64,000 nucleotides of DNA from Amycolatopsis rifamycinica (GTDB lineage Bacteria; Actinomycetota; Actinomycetes; Mycobacteriales; Pseudonocardiaceae), in NCBI RefSeq assembly GCF_000695625.1, contig NZ_JMQI01000026.1:62001-126000 (forward strand). Reading direction: 5' to 3'. The first letter of the stretch is position 1. Every line of letters starts with the position of its first letter. Shown here piece after piece: positions 33,529 to 41,004 of this stretch. The position numbers were made by a program, and so were the translations under genes. The notes under the pieces are model-generated. The model made no database searches. It saw only the letters and a list, made by a program, of their open reading frames with translations, and was not told where the DNA came from.

Positions 33529-34788
33529 TCAGCGCAGGGCCCACAGGCCCGGCAGGCGGTCGGGTCCGGATTCGGGCACGAACTTCACCGAGTGCACGAG
33601 GTCGGCGGCGAGCGCACTCGCGGCTTCGGCGGTGTCGGCGCCGACCACGACCAGGCCGACGCGGTCGCCGGAGCGGTGCAGGGGCCGGATCTCGTCACCG
33701 GGCCGCACACCCAGCTCGGCGTACAGGACGGCGGGGTGCGCGAGGACCTCGTCCCAGCCCTCGACGGCGGCGAGCCCTCCGGGTGGCGGCGTGAAGTACC
33801 GGACGGCGGCGCCCCGGCTCGGTTCCAGGGGGACGTCCGGGAGCGGGCGCCCCAGCATGTCGTCGAAGACCAGCCCGTACAGCTCGAGGCCGGGGATGGC
33901 GTGGGCGAGCATGCGGTGGATCCAGTCGCCGCCGAAGCGGCCGTGCACCTCGCCGAGCACAACTCCGGCCGGGGTGAGCCACAGTTCGACGTGGAAGCCG
34001 CCGACGCGCAGCCCGAGCGTCTTCAGCGCGGCCGAGACCTGCTCTTCGATCGCGCGCCGCCGCGTCTCCGGCAGCGGCGCGGGCAGCACGTGCCCGGTCT
34101 CGACGAAGAACGGTGGCGGCACCTTCTCCTTGGCGGTGACGGCGAGGATCTTCGGCTCACCGCCGAGGAACACGCCCTCGACGCTGAACTCGGGCCCCTC
34201 GACGAACTGTTCGACGAGGAACGGCTTCGCGTCCGGCAGCAGGGCGAGGGCCGCGGGCAGCTCGGCGGCGTCGGTGACGAGGCTGACGCCGGTGCTGCCC
34301 ATGGCGTCGCGGGGTTTCACGATCCACGGCCCGGCGTGTTCGCGCAGGAACGCCGCCGCCTCGGCGCGGTCGGCGCACAGCCGGACGACCGGCTGCGGGA
34401 ACCCGGCGGCGGCCAGGGCTTCGCGGCAGGCGTCCTTGGTCCGGACGCGGTGCACGGCCTCGGGCGGGTTGCCCGGGGCGCCGATCGCTTCGGCCGTCTC
34501 GGCGACGGCGACCTGCGCCAGCTCTTGAAGAGCGTAAACAGCGTCGAAGTGTTCGCCGCTGCGCCGCGCCCAGGCCGCGGACTCGCCCGGCCGCAGCACG
34601 TCGACCACGGACGTTTCGGTGGCCTTGGCGACGACGTCCGCCGTCGCCTCGAGGATCTCGGCGGTGTTCGTGACGTGCACGCGGATCCCGCGGGCCGCCG
34701 CCTGGGCGAGTGCCTCGGCGGCCATGTCGAGGCTGAAGCTCAGCGGCCGGGCGCCGCCGACGAACAGCAGGGTCGGTGCGTCAGACAT
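33529..34788 (-). CDS. ATP-grasp ligase (carnosine synthase/amino-acid ligase-like)
   Basis: A 419-residue ATP-grasp enzyme. The N-terminal pre-ATP domain (about 1-115) is followed by the ATP-grasp core: GPWIVKPRDAMGSTGVSLV, the small-molecule-binding segment KPFLVEQFVEGPEFSVEGVFLGGE, and the metal-binding end GFHVELWLTPAGVVLGEVHGRFGGD. Family members join a carboxylate to an amine through an acyl phosphate. Its start overlaps the biotin carboxylase gene end by 8 bp, so they are coupled. It could form an amide between an amino acid and a pathway acid; the substrates are inferred only from context. Confidence 0.88.
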   Translation of the reverse strand: MSDAPTLLFVGGARPLSFSLDMAAEALAQAAARGIRVHVTNTAEILEATADVVAKATETSVVDVLRPGESAAWARRSGEHFDAVYALQELAQVAVAETAEAIGAPGNPPEAVHRVRTKDACREALAAAGFPQPVVRLCADRAEAAAFLREHAGPWIVKPRDAMGSTGVSLVTDAAELPAALALLPDAKPFLVEQFVEGPEFSVEGVFLGGEPKILAVTAKEKVPPPFFVETGHVLPAPLPETRRRAIEEQVSAALKTLGLRVGGFHVELWLTPAGVVLGEVHGRFGGDWIHRMLAHAIPGLELYGLVFDDMLGRPLPDVPLEPSRGAAVRYFTPPPGGLAAVEGWDEVLAHPAVLYAELGVRPGDEIRPLHRSGDRVGLVVVGADTAEAASALAADLVHSVKFVPESGPDRLPGLWALR

Positions 34789-36751
34789 GGGTTTCTCCTT
34801 CGGCTTTCAGGGTGACGAGGACTTGGTCGGCGGTGACGCCGTCGCCCGGGGCGCAGGACAGCCGCTCGACCGTCCCGGCCCACGGCGCGAGGATGCGGTT
34901 CTCCATCTTCATCGCCTCGACGACCACCAGCAGCTCCCCCGCTTCGACCCGGGCACCGGGTTCGCACGCCACGCCGACGACGACCCCGGGCATCGGCGTG
35001 CGCACCGCGCTGTCGGACGTCTCGCCGCCGCCTTCGTCGAACGTGCGGCGGGCCAGGGCGACGCGATGACCACCGACGACGATTTCGTAGCCGTCCGCGG
35101 TGGGCAAACCCGTCCAGCGGCTGGTCCCCGCCGTGCCGTGGAACAGTCCGTCCGCGCCCCGCTCGGCGAGGACGGTGAACCGGCCGCCGCCGATTTCGAC
35201 GTGCAGCCCGGCCCGGTCGCGGGCCAGCAGCCGGGCTTCCCGGTCGCGGCCGTCGTGGCGCAGGACCACCCGGCCGAGCGGTGCTTCCGGGTCGAGCGCG
35301 GCGCGGTCGAACGCTCCGATCGTGCCGGTCCACGGTGAGGCGGCCACGGCCCGGTCCGGCACCGCCATCGCCGCCGCGCACGCGAGGGCCTGTGCGTCCC
35401 GGCGGTGCGGAACCGGGCGGGCGGTGAAGGCGTCGACGAGGTGGGTGTCGACGCGGCCATCGGCGACCCGGGGTTCGGCCAGCAGGTCGGCGAGGAACCC
35501 GAGGTTCGTGGTCAGCCCGACGACCGTGGTTTCCTCGACGGCCGCGCGGAGCCGGGCGAGCGCCGTGGGCCGATCGGCTCCCGTGGCCACGAGCTTCGCG
35601 ACCATCGGGTCGTAGAACCCGGGCACGTCGCCGGAACCGTCGAACGCGGCCTCGACCCGGACTTCGCGAGGCCAGCGGACGACCTCGGCGCGCCCCGGTG
35701 CGGGCCGGAAGCCGTGCTCCGGGTCTTCGGCGTACACGCGGCACTCGATCGCGTGCCCGGTGGCCCGGATCTGCCACTGCGGCAGCGGGAGCGGCTCGCC
35801 GTCGGCGACGAGCAACTGCCACTCGACGAGGTCCAGCCCGGTGATCTCCTCGGTGACCGGGTGCTCGACCTGCAGCCGGGTGTTGACCTCCAGGAAGAAG
35901 AACCGCCCGTCGCCGTCGAGGATGAACTCGAACGTGCCCGCCCCGACGTAGCCGAGCGCGGTGGCGCCGCGCACCGCCGCGTCCAGCAGGGCGTGCCGCG
36001 TCGTCGCGGACAGGTGGGGCGCGGGTGCCTCCTCGACGATCTTCTGGTGCCGCCGCTGCAGCGAACATTCCCGCTCGAGCAGGTGGACGACGTTCCCGTG
36101 CCGGTCGCCGAACACCTGCACCTCGATGTGCCGGGGCGCGGCGACGTACCGCTCGGCCAGCAGCCTGCCGTCGCCGAACCCGGCCCGGCCCAGCCGGACG
36201 GCTTCCTCGACGGCCGCGGACAGCTCGGCTTCGCCGTGCACCACGCGCATGCCTTTGCCGCCGCCTCCGGCGACCGGCTTGAGGATCACCGGGTAGCCGA
36301 TCCGACGGGCGTCGGCGAGCAGGACGTCCGCGGACTCCGTCGCCTGCTCGGACCCGGGCAGCACCGGGACCCCGGCCGCGGCCATCAGGTCCCGGGCGCG
36401 GGCCTTGTCCCCCATGGCCTCGATCGTGGCCGCGTCCGGGCCGATGTAGGTCAGCCCGGCCTCGGTGACGCGGGCGGCGAACTCCGGGTTCTCCGAGAGG
36501 AACCCGTACCCGGGGTGGACGGCGTCGCAGTCGGTGCGCAGCGCCGCCTCGACGACGGCGTCGATGTCGAGGTAGCTCTCCCCGGCCGGTCCCGGTCCGA
36601 TGTGGACTGTCTCGATCGCGCCGTCGAGGTGGGCCGCACCGGCGTCGGCGGCGGAGTGCACGGCCACGTGGTCCACGTCCAGCCGGCGGCAGGTGCGGGC
36701 GATGCGGCGGGCGATTTCGCCGCGGTTGGCGATCAGCACACGTTTCGGCAT
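34781..36751 (-). CDS. Acyl-CoA carboxylase alpha subunit (biotin carboxylase + BCCP)
   Basis: A 656-residue biotin-dependent carboxylase subunit. Residues 1-445 are biotin carboxylase (VLIANRGEIARRIARTCRRL start; GGGGKGMRVV ATP loop; ECSLQRRHQKIVEEAPAP; EVNTRLQVEHPVTEEITGLDLVEWQL). A linker domain follows, and the C-terminal BCCP carries the biotinyl lysine in EAMKMEN (Lys615). The layout resembles methylcrotonyl-, geranyl- or propionyl-CoA carboxylases. With the carboxyltransferase encoded 7 bp upstream it should make a carboxylated acyl-CoA for the pathway. The frame is intact and the length normal. Confidence 0.92.
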   Translation of the reverse strand: MPKRVLIANRGEIARRIARTCRRLDVDHVAVHSAADAGAAHLDGAIETVHIGPGPAGESYLDIDAVVEAALRTDCDAVHPGYGFLSENPEFAARVTEAGLTYIGPDAATIEAMGDKARARDLMAAAGVPVLPGSEQATESADVLLADARRIGYPVILKPVAGGGGKGMRVVHGEAELSAAVEEAVRLGRAGFGDGRLLAERYVAAPRHIEVQVFGDRHGNVVHLLERECSLQRRHQKIVEEAPAPHLSATTRHALLDAAVRGATALGYVGAGTFEFILDGDGRFFFLEVNTRLQVEHPVTEEITGLDLVEWQLLVADGEPLPLPQWQIRATGHAIECRVYAEDPEHGFRPAPGRAEVVRWPREVRVEAAFDGSGDVPGFYDPMVAKLVATGADRPTALARLRAAVEETTVVGLTTNLGFLADLLAEPRVADGRVDTHLVDAFTARPVPHRRDAQALACAAAMAVPDRAVAASPWTGTIGAFDRAALDPEAPLGRVVLRHDGRDREARLLARDRAGLHVEIGGGRFTVLAERGADGLFHGTAGTSRWTGLPTADGYEIVVGGHRVALARRTFDEGGGETSDSAVRTPMPGVVVGVACEPGARVEAGELLVVVEAMKMENRILAPWAGTVERLSCAPGDGVTADQVLVTLKAEGETHV

Positions 36752-36758
36752 CGTTCCC

Positions 36759-38363
36759 TCACATCCTGAAGACCCCGAAGCGGGTCTCCCGCTTCGGCGC
36801 GTCGGCGGCCATGGCCAGGCACAACGCCAGCCAGTCCCGCGTCTCGACCGGGTCCACGACGGCGTCGACCCACAGCCGGGCCGCGTAGTACAGCGGCTGC
36901 GCCTGCCGCTCGTAGGCGGCCAGGATCGGCTCGCGGATCGCCTCCTCCTCTTCGGGCGTGAGCTCGCGGCCCTCCTTGGCGAGCTGGTCGCCGCGGATCA
37001 GCGTCATGACCTTGGCCGTCTGTTCCGCGCCGACGACCGTGGAGCGCGCGCTGGGCCACATCGCCATCAGCTGGGAGCCCATGGACCGGCCGCACATGGC
37101 GAAGTTGCCGGCGCCGTAGCTGCCGCCGATCACCAGGCTGAACTTCGGCACCTTCGCGCACGACACGGCGTTGACGAGCTTGGCGCCGTGCTTGGTGATG
37201 CCGCCGGCTTCGTACTCGGCCCCGACCATGAACCCGTTGATGTTGTGCAGGAACAGCAGCGGGATGTCCCGCTGCGCGCACACCTCGATGAAATTCGCGG
37301 CCTTCTGCGCGCTTTCGGAGAACAGGACGCCGTCGTTGATCAGCACGCCGACCGGGTAGCCGCCGACGTGCCCGGTCCCGCAGACGATCGTCGGCCCGAA
37401 CCGGGCGCGGTATTCGGTGAACTCGCTGTCGTCGAGCAGCCGGGCGAGAACCTCCCGCGCCGGGATGTGCTCCTTGAGCCCGGCGCTGACCACGCCGGGC
37501 AGCTCGGCGGGGTCGTACTTCGGCGGTCGCGGTGTCCGCGGCGGCGGGGACAGTTCCGGCCGCGGGCTGCGCGCGGCCAGCTCGCGCAGGATCTCCAGGG
37601 CGTGGTCGTCGTTCTCGGCCAGGTGGTCGGCGACCCCGGTGACGCGGGTGTGCAGCTCGGCGCCGCCGAGCGTCTCCGCGTCGACGACCTCGCCGGTCGC
37701 CGCGCGCACCAGCTGCGGGCCGCCGAGGAACACCGTGCCGGTGCCGCGGACCATCACCGTCTCGTCGCACATCGCCGGGATGTACGCGCCCCCGGCGGTG
37801 CACGAGCCCATCACCGCGGCCAGCTGCGGCAGCCCCTCGGCCGACAACTCGGCGATGGTGCGGAAGATGCGGCCGAGGTGGTCCTCGTCGGGGAAGAGGT
37901 CCTCCTGCAGCGGCAGGAACACCCCGCCGGAGTCGACCAGGTAGATGCAGCCCAGGCCGTTCTCCCGGGCGATCTTCTGCCCGCGCAGGTGCTTGCGGAC
38001 GCCGAGCGGGAAGTAGGTGCCGCCCTTCACCGTGGCGTCGTTGGCGAACACCACGAACGGACGGCCGGCCACGAGCCCGATCCCGACGACGAGCGCGGCC
38101 GAGGGCACCGGCTCGTCGTAGACGTCGTGCGCGGCGAGCTGGCCGATCTCCAGCAGTGGCGTGCCCGGGTCCAGGAGCCGCGTGACGCGCTGCCGGGCGG
38201 TCAGCTTCCCGCGGTCGGCGTGCTTGCGGTGGGCCTTTTCGCTGCCGCCGGCGAGCGCCGCGGCCCGGGCCGCGGCGATGACCTCCCGGTTGGCTTCGAA
38301 GTCCTCGACGTTGCGCCGGAAGCCGGGCGAAGTGACGTCGACGTGCGAGAGCAGCGCGGTCAC
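36759..38363 (-). CDS. Acyl-CoA carboxylase carboxyltransferase subunit (MCC-beta-like)
   Basis: A 534-residue carboxyltransferase with two crotonase-fold halves: an N-terminal half with RGKLTARQRVTRLLDPG, FANDATVKGGTYFPLGVRKHLRGQKIA and SCTAGGAYIPAMCDE, and a C-terminal half with GHVGGYPVGVLINDGVLFSESAQKAANFIE, NINGFMVG and GGSYGAGNFAMCGR. This pattern and length best fit methylcrotonyl-CoA carboxylase beta-type subunits, so the substrate may be a branched enoyl-CoA. The GTG overlaps the upstream TGA as GTGA. It acts with the biotin subunit encoded next. Confidence 0.9.
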   Translation of the reverse strand: MTALLSHVDVTSPGFRRNVEDFEANREVIAAARAAALAGGSEKAHRKHADRGKLTARQRVTRLLDPGTPLLEIGQLAAHDVYDEPVPSAALVVGIGLVAGRPFVVFANDATVKGGTYFPLGVRKHLRGQKIARENGLGCIYLVDSGGVFLPLQEDLFPDEDHLGRIFRTIAELSAEGLPQLAAVMGSCTAGGAYIPAMCDETVMVRGTGTVFLGGPQLVRAATGEVVDAETLGGAELHTRVTGVADHLAENDDHALEILRELAARSPRPELSPPPRTPRPPKYDPAELPGVVSAGLKEHIPAREVLARLLDDSEFTEYRARFGPTIVCGTGHVGGYPVGVLINDGVLFSESAQKAANFIEVCAQRDIPLLFLHNINGFMVGAEYEAGGITKHGAKLVNAVSCAKVPKFSLVIGGSYGAGNFAMCGRSMGSQLMAMWPSARSTVVGAEQTAKVMTLIRGDQLAKEGRELTPEEEEAIREPILAAYERQAQPLYYAARLWVDAVVDPVETRDWLALCLAMAADAPKRETRFGVFRM

Positions 38364-39565
38364 GCTTCCCCCAGCGAGCCGAGCAAGGCGGCGAACTGCT
38401 CGATCTCCGCCGTGGTCATGCCGGCCCGCAGCATGATCCGCAGGCCCGCCTTGCCGCGGCCGATGATCGGGAAGAAGATCGGGGAGACGTAGAACCCGTG
38501 GCGGAAGAGGTCCTGGGCGAGCCGGACCGTGGCGTCCTCCGAGCCGACCCGCACGAACCGGATGGGCAGCCCGTCCCCGCGTTCGCCGGTCTCCACCAAG
38601 CGGTCGAAGAGCGCGATGTTGTCCTGCAGCCGCTGCTGCAGCCGGGTCAGCTCGTCGGTCCGGTGCAGCTCGGCGGAGGCGAGCAGCCCGCCCAGGCCCG
38701 CGGTGTTGATCCGCTGCGACCACATCAGCGGCCCGCCGTTGCGCTGCGCGGTGTCCAGCCGCCACTGGGAGCCCCGCTTGCCGAGGAAGATGGCGCCACC
38801 GGACGCGCCGAACCCCTTGTTCAGCGACGTGATGATGATCGTGCGGTCGTTGATCTGCCCGAGCTCTTCCAGGACCACACCGCGGCCGCGGTGGCCGACG
38901 GTCGAGATGCCGTGGGCCTCGTCGAAGACGAGGAACAGGCCGTACTTCTCCTGCAGCCGCAGCAGTTCCTTCACCGGCGCCTGTCCCCCGGTGCTGTACA
39001 CGCCGTCGGCGACGTAGGCGACCCGTTTGTGCTGCTTGCACAACGCTTCGAGCGCCTCGACGTCGTTGTGCGGCACCACGGCGACTTCGGTTTCGTCGGC
39101 GACGCTCGGCTTCATCGCGTTGAGGCAGAAGTGGGCGTTCTTGTCGAACACCATCAGCGGCGGCTCGTCTTCGGTGAAGATCCCGGAGGCGACCAGCGGC
39201 AGCGTCGCCCACGCGGCGGCGGCGCACGAGTTGAGGGTGACGGCCTCGACGTCGAACAACTCCGACAGCGCGGCTTCGGCGTCCTTCAACGCGCCGAAGC
39301 GCACGCGCATCCGGGACGTCGAGGTGTTCAGCGCGCCTTCGGCGAGCACGGCGTCGGCCGCGGCCCGCACCAGCCGCGGGTGCGTGTCGAGGCCGAGGTA
39401 GGAGTAGGACGACATGTTCACGAACTCGTGGCCGTCGGCGAGCGCGCGGTGCCGGCCGTCGCCGAGCCCGGCCACGACGACGTCGAACAGGCCGGCCTTG
39501 TCGGTGACGTCCCAGAAGTCGTCGCTGATCCGGGCGGACTTCTTGATGTTGAGGAACGAGTGCAC
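38360..39565 (-). CDS. Alpha-oxoamine synthase (AONS/KBL/SPT-like, PLP-dependent)
   Basis: A 401-residue fold-type I PLP enzyme. Active-site motifs are FDEAHGISTVG (Asp215, His218) and TSLNKGFGASGG (PLP lysine Lys250), plus the N-terminal NMSSYSYLGLDTHPRL typical of the family. These enzymes condense an amino acid with an acyl-CoA, release CO2 and CoA, and give an alpha-aminoketone. It lacks the usual biotin-operon context and sits between the dehydrogenase (15 bp) and carboxyltransferase genes, so the acyl-CoA partner may come from the carboxylase. Alternatives are CqsA-like signal synthases. Confidence 0.88.
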   Translation of the reverse strand: MHSFLNIKKSARISDDFWDVTDKAGLFDVVVAGLGDGRHRALADGHEFVNMSSYSYLGLDTHPRLVRAAADAVLAEGALNTSTSRMRVRFGALKDAEAALSELFDVEAVTLNSCAAAAWATLPLVASGIFTEDEPPLMVFDKNAHFCLNAMKPSVADETEVAVVPHNDVEALEALCKQHKRVAYVADGVYSTGGQAPVKELLRLQEKYGLFLVFDEAHGISTVGHRGRGVVLEELGQINDRTIIITSLNKGFGASGGAIFLGKRGSQWRLDTAQRNGGPLMWSQRINTAGLGGLLASAELHRTDELTRLQQRLQDNIALFDRLVETGERGDGLPIRFVRVGSEDATVRLAQDLFRHGFYVSPIFFPIIGRGKAGLRIMLRAGMTTAEIEQFAALLGSLGEA

Positions 39566-39580
39566 GGTGGTCTCCCGGTT

Positions 39581-40441
39581 TCAGTAGATGTGGAAGCCGC
39601 GGCCGGTCTTGCGGCCGAGGTGGCCCGCCTCGACCAGCCGCGAAAGCGACGGCGGGGCGGCGTAGAGGGGCTGTTTGAACTCCTCGTGCAGCGCGGCCGC
39701 GATCGCGGCGACCACGTCGAGGCCGATCAGGTCGGCCAGCCGCAGCGGGCCCATCGGGTGCGCGCAGCCGAGTTCCATCGCCCGGTCGACGTCTTCGGCC
39801 GGGCAGTAGCCCGTGTCGACCATGCGGATCGCGGCGAGCAGGTACGGGATCAGCAGCGCGTTCACCACGAAGCCGCTTTGGTCGGCGACGGTGACGGGCT
39901 GCCGGTCGAGGGTGTGCTCGGCGAAGGCGGTGACCCGCTCGGTCACCTCCGCGGCCGTCGGCAGCGCCGGAACGACCTCGACGAGCCGCATCGCCGGGAC
40001 GGGGTTGAAGAAGTGCAGGCCGATCACCCGCTCCGGCCGGGCGGTGGCCGCGGCGAGCCGCGTGATCGCGATGGCCGAGGTGGTGCTGGCCAGGATCGTG
40101 CCGTCGCCGGCGACCTTGTCGAGAGTGGCGAAGAGACCGAGCTTGAGCTGCTCGTCCTCCGGAACCGCCTCGACGACCAGGTCCCGGTCACCGATCTCGG
40201 CGAGGTCCGTGCTCACGCTGATCCGGGACAGCGCGGCGTCGCGCTCGGCCGGCGTGAGCTTGCCCTTTTCGACGCGGCGGCCGAGTGACGCCGCGATCTT
40301 CCGCGGAGCCGAGCTCAGGGACGACTCCCGGGACACCGCCAGCCGGACGTCGAGCCCTCGCGTCGCGCAGAGCTCGGCGATCCCCGCGCCCATCGTGCCG
40401 GAGCCGACCACGCCGACCCGGGTGATTTCCTTCGCACCCAC
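39581..40441 (-). CDS. 3-hydroxyacyl-CoA dehydrogenase (HBDH-like)
   Basis: A 286-residue NAD(P)-dependent dehydrogenase with GSGTMG at residues 13-18, the catalytic histidine in IGLHFFNPVPAM, and the C-terminal helical domain (YLLAAIRMVDTGYCPAEDVDRAMELGCAHPMGPL). Length and motifs match 3-hydroxybutyryl-CoA dehydrogenases and their FkbK-type relatives. The GTG at 40441 has GGGGAAA just upstream; a frame to 40609 lacks support. It is the first gene of the operon, facing the LAL regulator across 563 bp. It probably reduces or oxidises a 3-oxo/hydroxyacyl-CoA for the downstream enzymes. Confidence 0.9.
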   Translation of the reverse strand: MGAKEITRVGVVGSGTMGAGIAELCATRGLDVRLAVSRESSLSSAPRKIAASLGRRVEKGKLTPAERDAALSRISVSTDLAEIGDRDLVVEAVPEDEQLKLGLFATLDKVAGDGTILASTTSAIAITRLAAATARPERVIGLHFFNPVPAMRLVEVVPALPTAAEVTERVTAFAEHTLDRQPVTVADQSGFVVNALLIPYLLAAIRMVDTGYCPAEDVDRAMELGCAHPMGPLRLADLIGLDVVAAIAAALHEEFKQPLYAAPPSLSRLVEAGHLGRKTGRGFHIY

Positions 40442-41004
40442 TGTTTCCCCGCATTCTGTCGTGCGCGGCATTCGTGTCACCGCGTGCAGGAGCTGACCTG
40501 TTCGAGAACGAAATGTCCGTTCTTTCCCACGGAAGGGCACCCGTCCGCCCGGAACGAGTTCACGGTGTTTCCGGCACGGCTCACTCCGCGTCGTATTCCG
40601 TCGTGCCACCCCAGTGCCCCGGTTACGTCACCCCAGCCGTGGCGTCGCCAGTCTGCCCATGCCGGGCGGCGCTGCGCCATGGGGGCCGCGCCCCCGAATT
40701 CCCGGCCACCGCCCGGATCACGCGCCTTCCCCGAGATCGGAACACCTCCACAGCCTGTCAACCCCCGAACGGACGATTCGCCTTGTCGCAAAACCGCTCC
40801 GGCCGAACGGGAATGTGCGGGGAACCGCCCCACCCCTCACCAGAACACCGACCGGTATCGCCGCCGCGAATTCCACTATTCGGTCTTGCTTGGCGACGGC
40901 ACGGCGTTCGTGTATTCAAGGTCTGCCCGCACCGCGGGCCGGAGACCTGGGGGTCGATTGATGCGTGAATACGATTGTTCCGATGCGCATGGCGCCATAC
41001 CGGC
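40442..41004. other. 563-bp divergent intergenic region of the small-molecule cluster
   Basis: This gap separates the seven-gene operon from the LAL activator gene. I see no convincing gene. A TTGCTT (40886-40891) with TGTATT (40911-40916) could be a weak promoter for the activator, but the 19-bp spacing is long. No clear inverted or direct repeat that would mark an activator site stood out. Its size is generous for this genome and suggests regulated divergent promoters. Confidence 0.4.

Noticed and set aside
31270..34815. A 1181-codon open frame on the plus strand
   Set aside because: It mirrors the MFS, KAS III and ATP-grasp genes on the minus strand, which have intact family motifs; its own sequence is low-complexity and basic.
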